A DNA stretch of 64,000 nt from Mesorhizobium sp. WSM4904. Its GTDB lineage: Bacteria; Pseudomonadota; Alphaproteobacteria; Rhizobiales; Rhizobiaceae. Both the position numbers and the translations under genes were made by a program. The DNA is taken from NCBI RefSeq assembly GCF_029674545.1, contig NZ_CP121354.1, positions 4,969,001 to 5,033,000 on the forward strand, given 5' to 3'. Of the stretch, positions 39,490 through 46,730 are shown piece by piece. The notes under the pieces were generated by a model. The model did not search any database and was not told the DNA's origin. It saw nothing but the letters and a program-made list of their open reading frames with translations. Positions within the stretch are counted from its first letter, which is position 1. Every line of letters starts with the position of its first letter.

Positions 39490-39989
39490 CCCCTCCCCGC
39501 GGCAGCGGCGGGCGATAGGCCGGCCGACCTCGCCTTCATGAGGTCGCGCGCCCGGGCCACGGCGCGCAGGATGCGCATATGCGTGCCGCAGCGGCAGAGA
39601 TTGGGCTCCAGCGCCTGCCTGATGTCGGCATCGCCCGCCTCGGGCTTAGCCTCGAGCAGCGCCTGCGCCCGCATCATCATGCCGGCGATGCAATAGCCGC
39701 ATTGCGCCGCCTGCTCCTCGATGAAGGCCTTTTGCATCGGCCCTGGATCGTCGATGGTGCCGAGGCCCTCGACCGTCCTTATCGCGCGCCCCTCGACGAG
39801 CATGGCCGGCGTCAGGCAGGAAAAGACCGGCTCGCCGTCCACCATCACCGTGCAGGCGCCGCACTGGCCGAGGCCGCAGCCGAACTTGGCGCCGTTGAGC
39901 TTCAAGTCGTTGCGCAGCACGTAAAGCAGCGGTGTCGCCGGATCGACGTCGACGTCGTGCGCGGCGCCGTTGACGTTGAGCTTAACCAT
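39486..39989 (-). CDS. 2Fe-2S subunit of the molybdenum hydroxylase (IorA type)
   Basis: 167 residues. Plant-type ferredoxin cluster: Cys38, Cys43, Cys46 and Cys58 (FGCGLGQCGACTVMVDGE); second cluster: Cys97, Cys100, Cys132 and Cys134 (CGYCIAGMMM, NLCRCGTHMRI). This is the two-cluster small subunit that carries electrons from the Mo site to the cytochrome. It has no signal of its own and probably travels with the Tat-exported large subunit. Start ATG 39989 stands at the end of a 21-base tandem duplication that also contains its ribosome site (GGGAGCCAAGGAC). It couples to the Mo subunit by a 4-base overlap. Confidence 0.92.
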   Translation of the reverse strand: MVKLNVNGAAHDVDVDPATPLLYVLRNDLKLNGAKFGCGLGQCGACTVMVDGEPVFSCLTPAMLVEGRAIRTVEGLGTIDDPGPMQKAFIEEQAAQCGYCIAGMMMRAQALLEAKPEAGDADIRQALEPNLCRCGTHMRILRAVARARDLMKARSAGLSPAAAAGRG

Positions 39990-40030
39990 CAGTCCTTGGC
40001 TCCCATGTTTCAGTCCTTGGCTCCGATGTT
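39989..40030. repeat. 21-bp tandem duplication at the cytochrome c / 2Fe-2S junction
   Basis: TCAGTCCTTGGCTCCCATGTT (first copy, 39989-40009) and the same sequence with one change (C to G) at 40010-40030. Seven codons long; the copy outside the cytochrome gene now forms the spacer and ribosome site of the next gene. Confidence 0.85.
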
Positions 40031-41383
40031 TTCGGGGGCGCGCTCGATGCCGTCGGAGGGCCGAACGCTGACCTGGTATTTTCCGCTCCTGGTGTCGGCG
40101 AGCCTCGCTTGCGCGCCCGGCCAGGCCGGCTTGGCCGCATAGGCCTCGCGAAGGTAGGCGAGCAGGTCGACCACCTGGTCGTCCTTCAGCGTCGCGGCGA
40201 AACCCGGCATGATCGGGCTCTGGTGGCCGCTCGCCGCCGGCAGGCCGAACAGCACGACGTTGATGGCGTTCTGCGGGTCGGGCGCGGCGATGGTGCTGGA
40301 GAGATGGAAATCGATGCCGCCGAAGGGCTGCGGGCGGCTGCCGTCATGGCATGTCGCGCAGGCCGCCTGGTAGATCGCGCCGCCGCGGCTGGTCACGCTG
40401 CCGGTCGTGGCGCTCGCCGGTATCGGCGTGCCGCCCTGATCGGTCGAGAGTTTCTTGCGGACCGCCTCGCCTATCGCCGCGCGCTCGGGCGTCGGCGCGC
40501 CCATGCGGGACGTCAGGTAGGTGGCGATGGCGCCGATGTCGGAATCGGGCAGCCGGCCGAGATTGCCGGTGACTTCGGCCATCGGTCCGTTGGCCACGCC
40601 ATGGTCGGCCTGCCAGCCCTGCCTCAAATAGGCAAAGAGGCTGTCACGCGTCCACGGGATCGGAGCCGAGGACGAGGCGTCGAGCGCGAAGGCTGTCCAG
40701 CCCTCGGCCTCGCCGCCGGCCAGATGCGATCCCTTCTTTTCGGCGCCGAGCGCGTTGCGCGGCGTGTGGCAGGCGCCGCAATGGCCGAGGCCCTCGAACA
40801 GATAGGCGCCGCGGTTCCACTCCGCGCTCTGGGACGCATCCTCGCGATAAGCACCCTTGTCGAAGAAGAGCAGTTTCCAGCCGGCCAGAACAAACCGCAC
40901 GTTCAGCGGGAACGGCAGTTCATTGGCGGGAGGCTGGTTCTCCACCGGCCGGCGCGTCATCAGATAGGCATAGAGCGCCTTGTTGTCCTCGTCGGACACA
41001 AGCGTGAAATGGTCGAACGGAAAGGCCGGGTAGAGATGGTCGCCGTCACGATCGACGCCCTCGCGCATGGCCCGGCTGAAGGCGGCTTCCGACCAGCGTC
41101 CGATGCCGGTCTTTGGGTCCGGCGTGATGTTGGTGGAATAGATGGTGCCGAAGGGCGTCGGCACCGCCAGCCCGCCGGCGAAGGATTTTTCCCCCGGCTT
41201 GGTGTGGCACGCGGTGCAGTTGCCGACCGAGGCGAGCACGGCTCCCTTTTCGATCAGCGCCTGATCGAAAGCGGCGCGCTGCAGCGGTTCGACCGGATCG
41301 ATCTCGGGCTTCCAGGCATATGCGCCGAAGCCGGCCGCGCAAACGACAGCGAGAATGAGAACGCCGATCCAGAAACGTTTCAA
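40010..41383 (-). CDS. membrane-anchored triheme cytochrome c
   Basis: 457 residues. A short hydrophobic N-terminal helix (WIGVLILAVVCAAGFGAYAW) anchors or exports the protein; three c-type haem sites are visible: CTACH (56-60), CGACH (202-206) and CATCH (342-346). This is the pattern of cytochrome subunits of gluconate/alcohol/aldehyde dehydrogenases, passing electrons to the respiratory chain. The start is TTG 41383, six bases after AAGGAGG; it is the only start that leaves the signal helix at the end. First gene of the operon, followed by the 2Fe-2S and Mo subunits. Confidence 0.88.
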   Translation of the reverse strand: MKRFWIGVLILAVVCAAGFGAYAWKPEIDPVEPLQRAAFDQALIEKGAVLASVGNCTACHTKPGEKSFAGGLAVPTPFGTIYSTNITPDPKTGIGRWSEAAFSRAMREGVDRDGDHLYPAFPFDHFTLVSDEDNKALYAYLMTRRPVENQPPANELPFPLNVRFVLAGWKLLFFDKGAYREDASQSAEWNRGAYLFEGLGHCGACHTPRNALGAEKKGSHLAGGEAEGWTAFALDASSSAPIPWTRDSLFAYLRQGWQADHGVANGPMAEVTGNLGRLPDSDIGAIATYLTSRMGAPTPERAAIGEAVRKKLSTDQGGTPIPASATTGSVTSRGGAIYQAACATCHDGSRPQPFGGIDFHLSSTIAAPDPQNAINVVLFGLPAASGHQSPIMPGFAATLKDDQVVDLLAYLREAYAAKPAWPGAQARLADTRSGKYQVSVRPSDGIERAPENIGAKD

Positions 41384-41480
41384 GAAGGGCCTCCTTTGCG
41401 CGAGGCACGGCGGGCACGCGTCGCAGGCGTGGCGCCACGCGAGGAGAACTAGGTTCGAGGTGCGGGGCGTCAATGACAGC

Positions 41481-41665
41481 TGATCTCCTCCCTTGAGGGG
41501 GAGATGGCCGGCAGGCCAGAGGGGGTCGTCTCGCGCGGAACTCCAGCGTCGTGCAAATGCCGCAAGAAGGAGTTGGCGCTCTACGCGCAGCTACCCCCTC
41601 TGTCGCCTTCGGCGACATCTCCCCCTCAAGGGGGGAGATTGCGCCCGGCCGCTTTCGCCGATCTC
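41481..41665. repeat. mosaic repeat, family A, full inverted pair
   Basis: TGATCTCCTCCCTTGAGGGG, GAGATGGCCGGCAGGCCAGA on the left; CTACCCCCTCTGTCGCCTTC, GGCGACATCTCCCCCTCAAG, GGGGGAGATTG, then CGCTTTCGCCGATCTCC on the right. It separates the WD40 gene from the cytochrome gene. Confidence 0.75.
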
Positions 41666-41670
41666 CTGCG

Positions 41671-43251
41671 TTACTCCGGCGCGCCCGCGAACAGCACCGT
41701 CCCATCCCCGCCGGTCGCCGGCCAGTCGCGGATGGTGCGGTCGATGCCGCCGGTGAGAAGCGTGCCGTCGGCGGCGAACGCCACCGAGTACATCGGCCCG
41801 GTGCCGGGGTCGAATTCGGCGATCTCGGCGCCTGTGTCCATGTTCCAGACGCGCGCGGTGCCGTCGAGCGAGACCGAGCCCAGCTGCTTGCCGTCGGCGG
41901 ACAGAGCGAGCGCATAGACCGTGCCGGAATGGCCGTCGAAGCGGCGCACTTCCCTGAAGCTGTCGAGGTCCCAGAGCTTTATCGTGTAGTCGCCGCTGCC
42001 GGTCACCGCGTGGTGGCCGTCAGCGGTGAAGAGCGCGCCATAGGCGCCGCGGTCGTGGCCATGCCAGCTGCGCAATTGCTTACCGGCGCCGATGTCCCAA
42101 AGCTTGAGCTCGCCGTCGATGCTGCCGGTGAGCGCTGTTGCGCCGTCGGGCGAGACGGCGACCGAACTGACAGACCAGTCGTGGCCGGGCAGGACGTGGA
42201 GCACCGCGCTCTTCTCCAGGTCCCAGACGATGACGGAGCCGCTGTCGTGGCCGCTGACGGCGCGTTTGCCGTCCGGGCTGACGGCGAGCTTGTTGACGCC
42301 GCCGTTCTGGCCCGACGAGAAGACATGCAGCACCGCGCCGTCGGAAAGCTGGCGCAGCACGATCTCGCCATCGTCGCCGGCGGTAAGAGCGGTCTTGCCG
42401 TCGGGCATGAAGAGTGCCGTGCGCGCCATGTCCTTGTGGACGCCGAGGTCGCGGATCAGCCGCTTGCCGTCGATGTCCCAGAGCTTGATCATGCGGTCGG
42501 TGCTGGCGCTCATGATCTCATGCCCGTCGGCCGAGACCGCCAGCCAGACGACGGCATCGCGATGGCCTTCCGGCGCGGTCGGCTGCGCCGGCGGCTCGGG
42601 CGGAGGCGGCGCCACCGTCTCGGGCGGCGAGGCGATTTCGGGCTGAGCAACGGGCGCCAACGCCGTCTGCTGGACGGGCTCCGGGGCGGCTGGGGCAGCC
42701 TGCTGCGTTGACGGCTGCGCTGGCGGCACTGGCATCAGGTCGGGCGGCACCGTGGCCAGAGGCGTCGGCTCGGCGGGCGCCGCGACGGGCTCGCCGGACG
42801 GTCGCTGAGCGAGGGGAGCCCGCTGCGGGGCCGGGGCCGGCGCGATCCCGACCGGCGTCGCGGGCTGCGCCGGAGCGGCGGCAACCTCCTTGGATTCGGC
42901 CGGTTCGCCACCAGGCGCCTGCCAGGGACCGAGCTGGTCGGCGACGATGGCGAGCAGGGTAATGAGCGGCACGGCAAGCGCGATGCGGCGTAGCCTGGGG
43001 CGCTCGGCTGGCACGATCTCGGCGTCGCGGCCGAAGAGAGGCGCCGAAGGATCCTGCTTCGGCGCCGCCGGCAGCAGGCCGGCGAGGAACGAAAGCCCGG
43101 TGAGAATCGAAAGCACGCCCGCCGCGCCGAAGACCTCGGCGCTCGTCGTGGCCGGGGGCTTGCCGCCCAGCGCCAAATAGAGCTTGGCGAAGCAGACGAG
43201 GCCGACTACGAGCGTCGCCAGCGCCAGCAGCCTGTCGGTCGATCTTTTCAT
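41671..43251 (-). CDS. membrane-anchored WD40 repeat protein
   Basis: 526 residues. The N-terminal 115 residues have three hydrophobic helices (LLALATLVVGLVCFAKLYLA, GAAGVLSILTGLSFLAGLL, IALAVPLITLLAIVADQL). A Pro/Ala/Gln-rich linker (about 120-225) spans to a seven-bladed WD40 propeller (about 230-526), with blades ending in repeats such as MIKLWDIDGKRL, VIVWDLEKSAVL, ELKLWDIGAGKQL, TIKLWDLDSF and ARVWNMDTG. A protein-binding platform held at the membrane, probably on the periplasmic side. It precedes the cytochrome c/Mo-hydroxylase operon in the same direction, separated by a repeat, and may help assemble it, but that is inference. Confidence 0.85.
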   Translation of the reverse strand: MKRSTDRLLALATLVVGLVCFAKLYLALGGKPPATTSAEVFGAAGVLSILTGLSFLAGLLPAAPKQDPSAPLFGRDAEIVPAERPRLRRIALAVPLITLLAIVADQLGPWQAPGGEPAESKEVAAAPAQPATPVGIAPAPAPQRAPLAQRPSGEPVAAPAEPTPLATVPPDLMPVPPAQPSTQQAAPAAPEPVQQTALAPVAQPEIASPPETVAPPPPEPPAQPTAPEGHRDAVVWLAVSADGHEIMSASTDRMIKLWDIDGKRLIRDLGVHKDMARTALFMPDGKTALTAGDDGEIVLRQLSDGAVLHVFSSGQNGGVNKLAVSPDGKRAVSGHDSGSVIVWDLEKSAVLHVLPGHDWSVSSVAVSPDGATALTGSIDGELKLWDIGAGKQLRSWHGHDRGAYGALFTADGHHAVTGSGDYTIKLWDLDSFREVRRFDGHSGTVYALALSADGKQLGSVSLDGTARVWNMDTGAEIAEFDPGTGPMYSVAFAADGTLLTGGIDRTIRDWPATGGDGTVLFAGAPE

Positions 43252-43503
43252 GGGCGTTCCCCCGCGCCTTCCTGCCCGATAGCGGAAAGCGCATCGGCCA
43301 TCCTAGCCGAGCTTCTTTCCGTGGCTAAGTGCGAGACATCACACGAAGAAAGATAAATGTGCCTCGGCCGGGCGAGGCATAAAGCGCCGGCGGTGTGAGC
43401 AGAAAGCCACATTCCCCAAGAATGGACGGGACTGCTAGCCGGCTTGGTTGACAGAAAACGGCCTTATGACATCATCCGGGCGGGATTTTCAGGAGAGCTT
43501 GGC

Positions 43504-43593
43504 ATGAAGAAGATTTACGAGAGGCCTTCCCTGGTGAAAAAGGGCCGGCTTTCGGCAGTCACCGCGCAAGTGGCGCCATCCACGGCGACTTGA
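43504..43593 (+). CDS. RiPP precursor-like peptide (lasso-leader type), orphan
   Basis: 29 residues. The sequence MKKIYERPSLVKKGRLSAV followed by TAQVAPSTAT has the lasso/RiPP leader signature Y-x-x-P-x-L-x-x-x-G-x-L with a Thr before a small residue (T20-A21), the usual place for leader removal. The presumed core would be QVAPSTAT, only eight residues and without Asp or Glu, so a true lasso ring is not expected. AGGAGAG lies 6-12 bases before ATG 43504 and TTGACA at 43448-43453 may be its -35 box. No cyclase, PqqD-like or protease gene lies beside it. Short orphan peptides of this kind are annotated in rhizobia as putative RiPP precursors. Confidence 0.6.
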   Translation: MKKIYERPSLVKKGRLSAVTAQVAPSTAT

Positions 43594-43704
43594 CGGATTT
43601 TGAGACCCCAGGCTTTCGCGCGAGCATTTTCGCGAATCGTCAGGCAATGGCGGACCGGCAGGGTGATCCGGCAGCGAAGGGCGTCCTGTGTCGGCCGTCG
43701 GGAT

Positions 43705-43837
43705 TCTCCAGCTTGGCGGATACGTTCAGGATCTGCGAGCAAGCAATAAGATCACCAAGCGTCTCCTTTCTTCCAGTACTCCTCATCCGTCTCGGCGCTA
43801 CGCGCCGAGCCACCTTCTTCCACAAAGGGAGAAGGTC
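43705..43837. repeat. mosaic repeat, family B, half copy with long inner module
   Basis: CTCCAGCTTGGCGGATACG, AAGATCACCAAGCGTCTCC, TTCTTCCAGTACTCCTCATC, CGTCTCGGCGCTACGCGCCG, CCTTCTTCCACAAAGGGAGA. The same inner text recurs at 45390-45470, so the inner part is itself repeated. Confidence 0.65.
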
Positions 43838-44612
43838 AGGTCGCCAATTCCACCCACACCGGCGCGTGGTCGCTGGCGTTGTCCCCGCCCCGCACGTCGC
43901 GATCGATGCCCGCCCCTTTCAGTTTTCGCGCCAGCTTCTTCGACAAGAGGATGTGGTCGAGCCTGAGCCCCGCGTCGCGTGGCCAGCGGTTCCGGCGGTA
44001 GTCCCAGAAGGTGTAGAGCTTCTCCTCCTTCGGGAAGACCTTGCGCAGGGCATCCGTCCAGCCTTGCTCGATCAGCGCGGCGAAGGCGGCACGGCTGTCA
44101 GGCTGCACCAGCGCGTTGTCGTCGTAGGAGCGGGTGGCGTAGATGTCGCGCGGCTCGGGCACGATGTTGTAATCGCCGGCAAGCACCACCGGCAGGCCGG
44201 TGTCGAGGAGATCACCGGCATGCGTGGTGAAGCGCTCGTGCCAGGCGAGCTTGTAGTCGAATTTCGGCCCCGGCTGCGGGTTGCCGTTCGGCGCATAGAG
44301 GCAGGCGATCACGATGCCGTCGACCGCCGCCTCGATGTAGCGCGCCTGGCGGTCGGTGTCGTCGCCGGGCAGCGCATCGCGCGTCAGCACCGGCTCGGCG
44401 CCGCGCGCCAGGATCGCCACGCCGTTCCAGGTCGGCTCGCCTTTCCATACCGCGCCGTAGCCGGCATTCGCAAGCCTGGTCAGCGGGAATTGGGTGTCGC
44501 GCGACTTCAGCTCCTGAAGGCAGACGACGTCGGGCCTTGCGCGCGCGAGCCAGGCGAGGAGGTTCTCCAGGCGGCTGTTGATGTTGTTGATGTTGAAGGT
44601 GGCGAGTTTCAT
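43836..44612 (-). CDS. xthA: exodeoxyribonuclease III
   Basis: 258 residues, the usual length. Exonuclease/endonuclease/phosphatase fold: MKLATFNINNINSRLENLL, VVCLQELKSRDTQFP with the metal-binding Glu, WNGVAILARG, LAGDYNIVPEPRDIY with the Asp-Asn pair, and the closing RLDHILLSKKLA and NASDHAPVWVEL with the catalytic Asp-His. It cleaves DNA at abasic sites and trims 3' ends in base-excision repair, in the cytosol. It precedes a small hydrolase gene by 30 bases in the same direction, though a family D repeat lies between. The stop codon touches the family B repeat. Confidence 0.93.
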   Translation of the reverse strand: MKLATFNINNINSRLENLLAWLARARPDVVCLQELKSRDTQFPLTRLANAGYGAVWKGEPTWNGVAILARGAEPVLTRDALPGDDTDRQARYIEAAVDGIVIACLYAPNGNPQPGPKFDYKLAWHERFTTHAGDLLDTGLPVVLAGDYNIVPEPRDIYATRSYDDNALVQPDSRAAFAALIEQGWTDALRKVFPKEEKLYTFWDYRRNRWPRDAGLRLDHILLSKKLARKLKGAGIDRDVRGGDNASDHAPVWVELAT

Positions 44613-44637
44613 TTTTGGATGTCGAAGGCGCCCCTCG

Positions 44638-44673
44638 CTTCGTCATCTTCGGGCTTGACCCGAGGATGACGAA
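44638..44673. repeat. intergenic repeat, family D, single hairpin overlapping a coding end
   Basis: TTCGTCATCTTCGGGCTTGA then CCCGAGGATGACGAAG. It overlaps the last codons and the stop codon of the alpha/beta hydrolase at 44643-45311. Confidence 0.7.
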
Positions 44674-45311
44674 GTCGATGGCGCCATCCAGGCCTTCACC
44701 GTGTCCGCCACCGTCTTCAGATGATCCGCCGCCGAAAACCCCGAGATCGCCTTGCGCGGCTTCAAATCGTGGTCGCCGTCCTCCAGCCAGACAATCTGAA
44801 TAGCCTCGGAAAGGCCATAGGTCGCGACCTCGTCCTTCGTGCCGAACTCGTCGCGCGTACCCTGGAAGATCAGCGTCGGCGTCTTCAAGTCGGTAAGATG
44901 CTTCGTCCGAAGCTGCTCAGGCTTGGCCGGCGGATGGAAGGGATAGCCCAGACAAACCAGGCCGGCGATCTCGCCCTTCGAAAACAGCTCGTCGGCGACC
45001 ATGGAGGCGACGCGCCCGCCCATCGACTTGCCGCCGATGATCAGCTCACCGGTGATGCCCTTGGCGCGCAGGTCGGCGATCGCCTTGATGTATTCCGGGT
45101 TCACCGTCTCGGCGCGCGGCGGCGGCTTGCGGTGGCCGTAGCGGCGCGCCGCCATGTAGTGGAACTCGAAGCGCGCGACGCGAAAGCCGGCCGCGGCGAG
45201 CGCCTTGGCGGTGGCGGCCATCGAGGTGGAATCCATCGGCGCGCCGGCGCCGTGGGCGAGCAGGATGGTGACGGGGGCGGTTTCCGGGCCGTCGAAGAGG
45301 AAATAAGTCAT
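44643..45311 (-). CDS. small alpha/beta hydrolase, KANL3/Tex30-like
   Basis: 222 residues. ILLAHGAGAPMDSTSM (oxyanion loop), the nucleophile elbow IIGGKSMGGRVASMVAD with Ser, and later TPTLIFQGTRDEFGTK and WLEDGDHDLKPRK carrying the acid and His. This matches the KANL3/Tex30 dienelactone-hydrolase-like group of unknown substrate. The last ten residues (STSSSSGQARR) are not family sequence: they come from the family D repeat at 44638-44673, which supplies the end of the reading frame. ATG 45311 follows GGAGACACC. Upstream lies a family B repeat. Confidence 0.83.
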   Translation of the reverse strand: MTYFLFDGPETAPVTILLAHGAGAPMDSTSMAATAKALAAAGFRVARFEFHYMAARRYGHRKPPPRAETVNPEYIKAIADLRAKGITGELIIGGKSMGGRVASMVADELFSKGEIAGLVCLGYPFHPPAKPEQLRTKHLTDLKTPTLIFQGTRDEFGTKDEVATYGLSEAIQIVWLEDGDHDLKPRKAISGFSAADHLKTVADTVKAWMAPSTSSSSGQARR

Positions 45312-45331
45312 GGTGTCTCCGGCGTGGGCGA

Positions 45332-45600
45332 CCCCTTCTCCCCTTGTGGGAGAAGGTGGCCGAGCGAAGCTCGGACGGATGAGGGGTGCTCCAGCTTGGC
45401 GGACACGCCCATCGATGTACCGGCACGCGACAAGATCACTAGCGCCTCATTCCTTCCAGCACCCCTCATCCGTCTCGGCGCTGACGCGCCGATCCACCCC
45501 GGCCCTTCGCAGGCTCAGGGCGTTCGAAGCTCGAAAAGCCAAGCAATTGGCTTTTCGTCCGCTGCGCGGACCGCTTCTCACCCACAAGGGGAGAAGGAAA
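45332..45600. repeat. mosaic repeat, family B, long inverted pair
   Basis: CCCCTTCTCCCCTTGTGGGA, GAAGGTGGCCGAGCGAAGCT, CGGACGGATGAGGGGTG on the left; CACCCCTCATCCGTCTCGGC on the right with an extra GGCCCTTCGCAGGCTCAGG module and a closing CTCACCCACAAGGGGAGAAG. The inner text matches 43705-43790. Confidence 0.7.
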
Positions 45601-45605
45601 GGCGC

Positions 45606-46730
45606 TCACCCCGCCGTCCGCGCCATATGCAAATCCACGAACTGTATGCCCTTCTGCGCCAATCTTGCCCACTCGGACTCCGCATCCAGCTCCAGATACC
45701 GCGTCCACAGCCGACGCGCCTCCAGCAGATTGCCGGCATCGAACTCCAGCCGCGCCAGGTTGAACACCGGGTCGGCATAGGCCTTGTCGAGCGCGATCGC
45801 CTTCTGCAGATGCCGCCTTGCTGAAGCCACCTTGCCCTCGTCGCTCATCAGCCCGGCGAGGTTGAACCAAGCCTCGACGAAGCCGGGATCGAGTTTTATC
45901 GCTCGGGCATAGTCATGCGCGGCCTCCGCGACGCGGCCGGCGCCGCGCAGGCAGTTGGCGCGGTTGAAGGCGGCGATGGGATCCTTGGGGTCGATCGCCA
46001 TGCAGCGCTGGTAGAGGACGGCCGCGTCGTCGTGGCGGCCCTCCTCTTCCGATGCTTCCGCCTCTGCGAAGAGTTCCTCCAGCGTGTCGTCTTCCGGGCT
46101 GCCCAGATCGAACAGCAGCTGGCCGTCGAGCTCGCTCCTTCCCTCGTCGAGATAGATCGCGTCCGGGCGGCCATGCTGCGAGCCGAGATTGAGCGACTTG
46201 GCGGTGAGCGAAGCGACCGGGCCGGAGCGATGCACCGAGCGCGCGATCGCGCCCCAACTGGCGCCGCTCGCGATCAGCCCGGCATATTTTCTGGCCAGGA
46301 TCAGGTCGCGGAAGGAATAGGGCTCGCCGTCATGCTCGAAGGCGTCGAACAGCGAGAGCATGTCCAGGTCGTCGCCGGCGAGCCGCGACTGGTCGATCAG
46401 CGACTGCCTGGACAGCGACGATGCCTCCGGCGCTTTCATCAGGCCGAGCAGGCGCAGGAAGCCGTTCTCGCTGATCAGTTGGCGCCCGGCGTCGCGCTCG
46501 GCCTTCGCGCGGCGCTCGATCTCGGCGTCGCCGGCCTTTGCCAGCCCGGCCTTGGCGAGAAGCGCGCGGCCGAACACGACATGGGTGGTGCGCCGCGTGA
46601 CGCCGCGCCGCAGCTCGGCATGGCGGCGCTCGACCTCGCGGGCGGCGAGCCTGAGCGGAAAGGCGGCAAGCGCGCCGACGGCGCCGAAGACGGCGCCGGG
46701 GAGAATCACTGGCCCTGCGTTTCCCGTCAC
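45606..46730 (-). CDS. TPR protein linked to Ku
   Basis: 374 residues. The N-terminal third (VEXRHAELRRG-like VERRHAELRRGVTRRTTHVV, FGRALLAKAGLAKAGDAEIE, GRQLISENGFLRLLGL) has a BRCT-like look, then an acidic middle (DDTLEELFAEAEASEEEGRH), and TPR repeats at about 230-350 (DDAAVLYQRCMAIDPKDPIA, FNRANCLRGAGRVAEAAHDY). No enzyme motif. ATG 46730 overlaps the Ku stop by four bases, so translation is coupled; conservation next to Ku suggests a partner in break repair, but this is inference from position. A few hydrophobic residues at the start (VFGAVGALAAFPL) are too short for a membrane span. Confidence 0.75.
   Translation of the reverse strand: MTGNAGPVILPGAVFGAVGALAAFPLRLAAREVERRHAELRRGVTRRTTHVVFGRALLAKAGLAKAGDAEIERRAKAERDAGRQLISENGFLRLLGLMKAPEASSLSRQSLIDQSRLAGDDLDMLSLFDAFEHDGEPYSFRDLILARKYAGLIASGASWGAIARSVHRSGPVASLTAKSLNLGSQHGRPDAIYLDEGRSELDGQLLFDLGSPEDDTLEELFAEAEASEEEGRHDDAAVLYQRCMAIDPKDPIAAFNRANCLRGAGRVAEAAHDYARAIKLDPGFVEAWFNLAGLMSDEGKVASARRHLQKAIALDKAYADPVFNLARLEFDAGNLLEARRLWTRYLELDAESEWARLAQKGIQFVDLHMARTAG

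Noticed and set aside
35806..39696. A 1296-codon open frame on the plus strand opposite the amidase and Mo-subunit genes
   Set aside because: It is the antisense of two clearly homologous genes in high-GC DNA; its translation is His/Arg/Gly-rich with no domain.
41671..45311. A lasso-peptide biosynthetic cluster around the 43504 peptide
   Set aside because: Neighbours are a WD40 protein, exonuclease III and a hydrolase; no asparagine-synthase-like cyclase, PqqD-like or transglutaminase-like protease is present.
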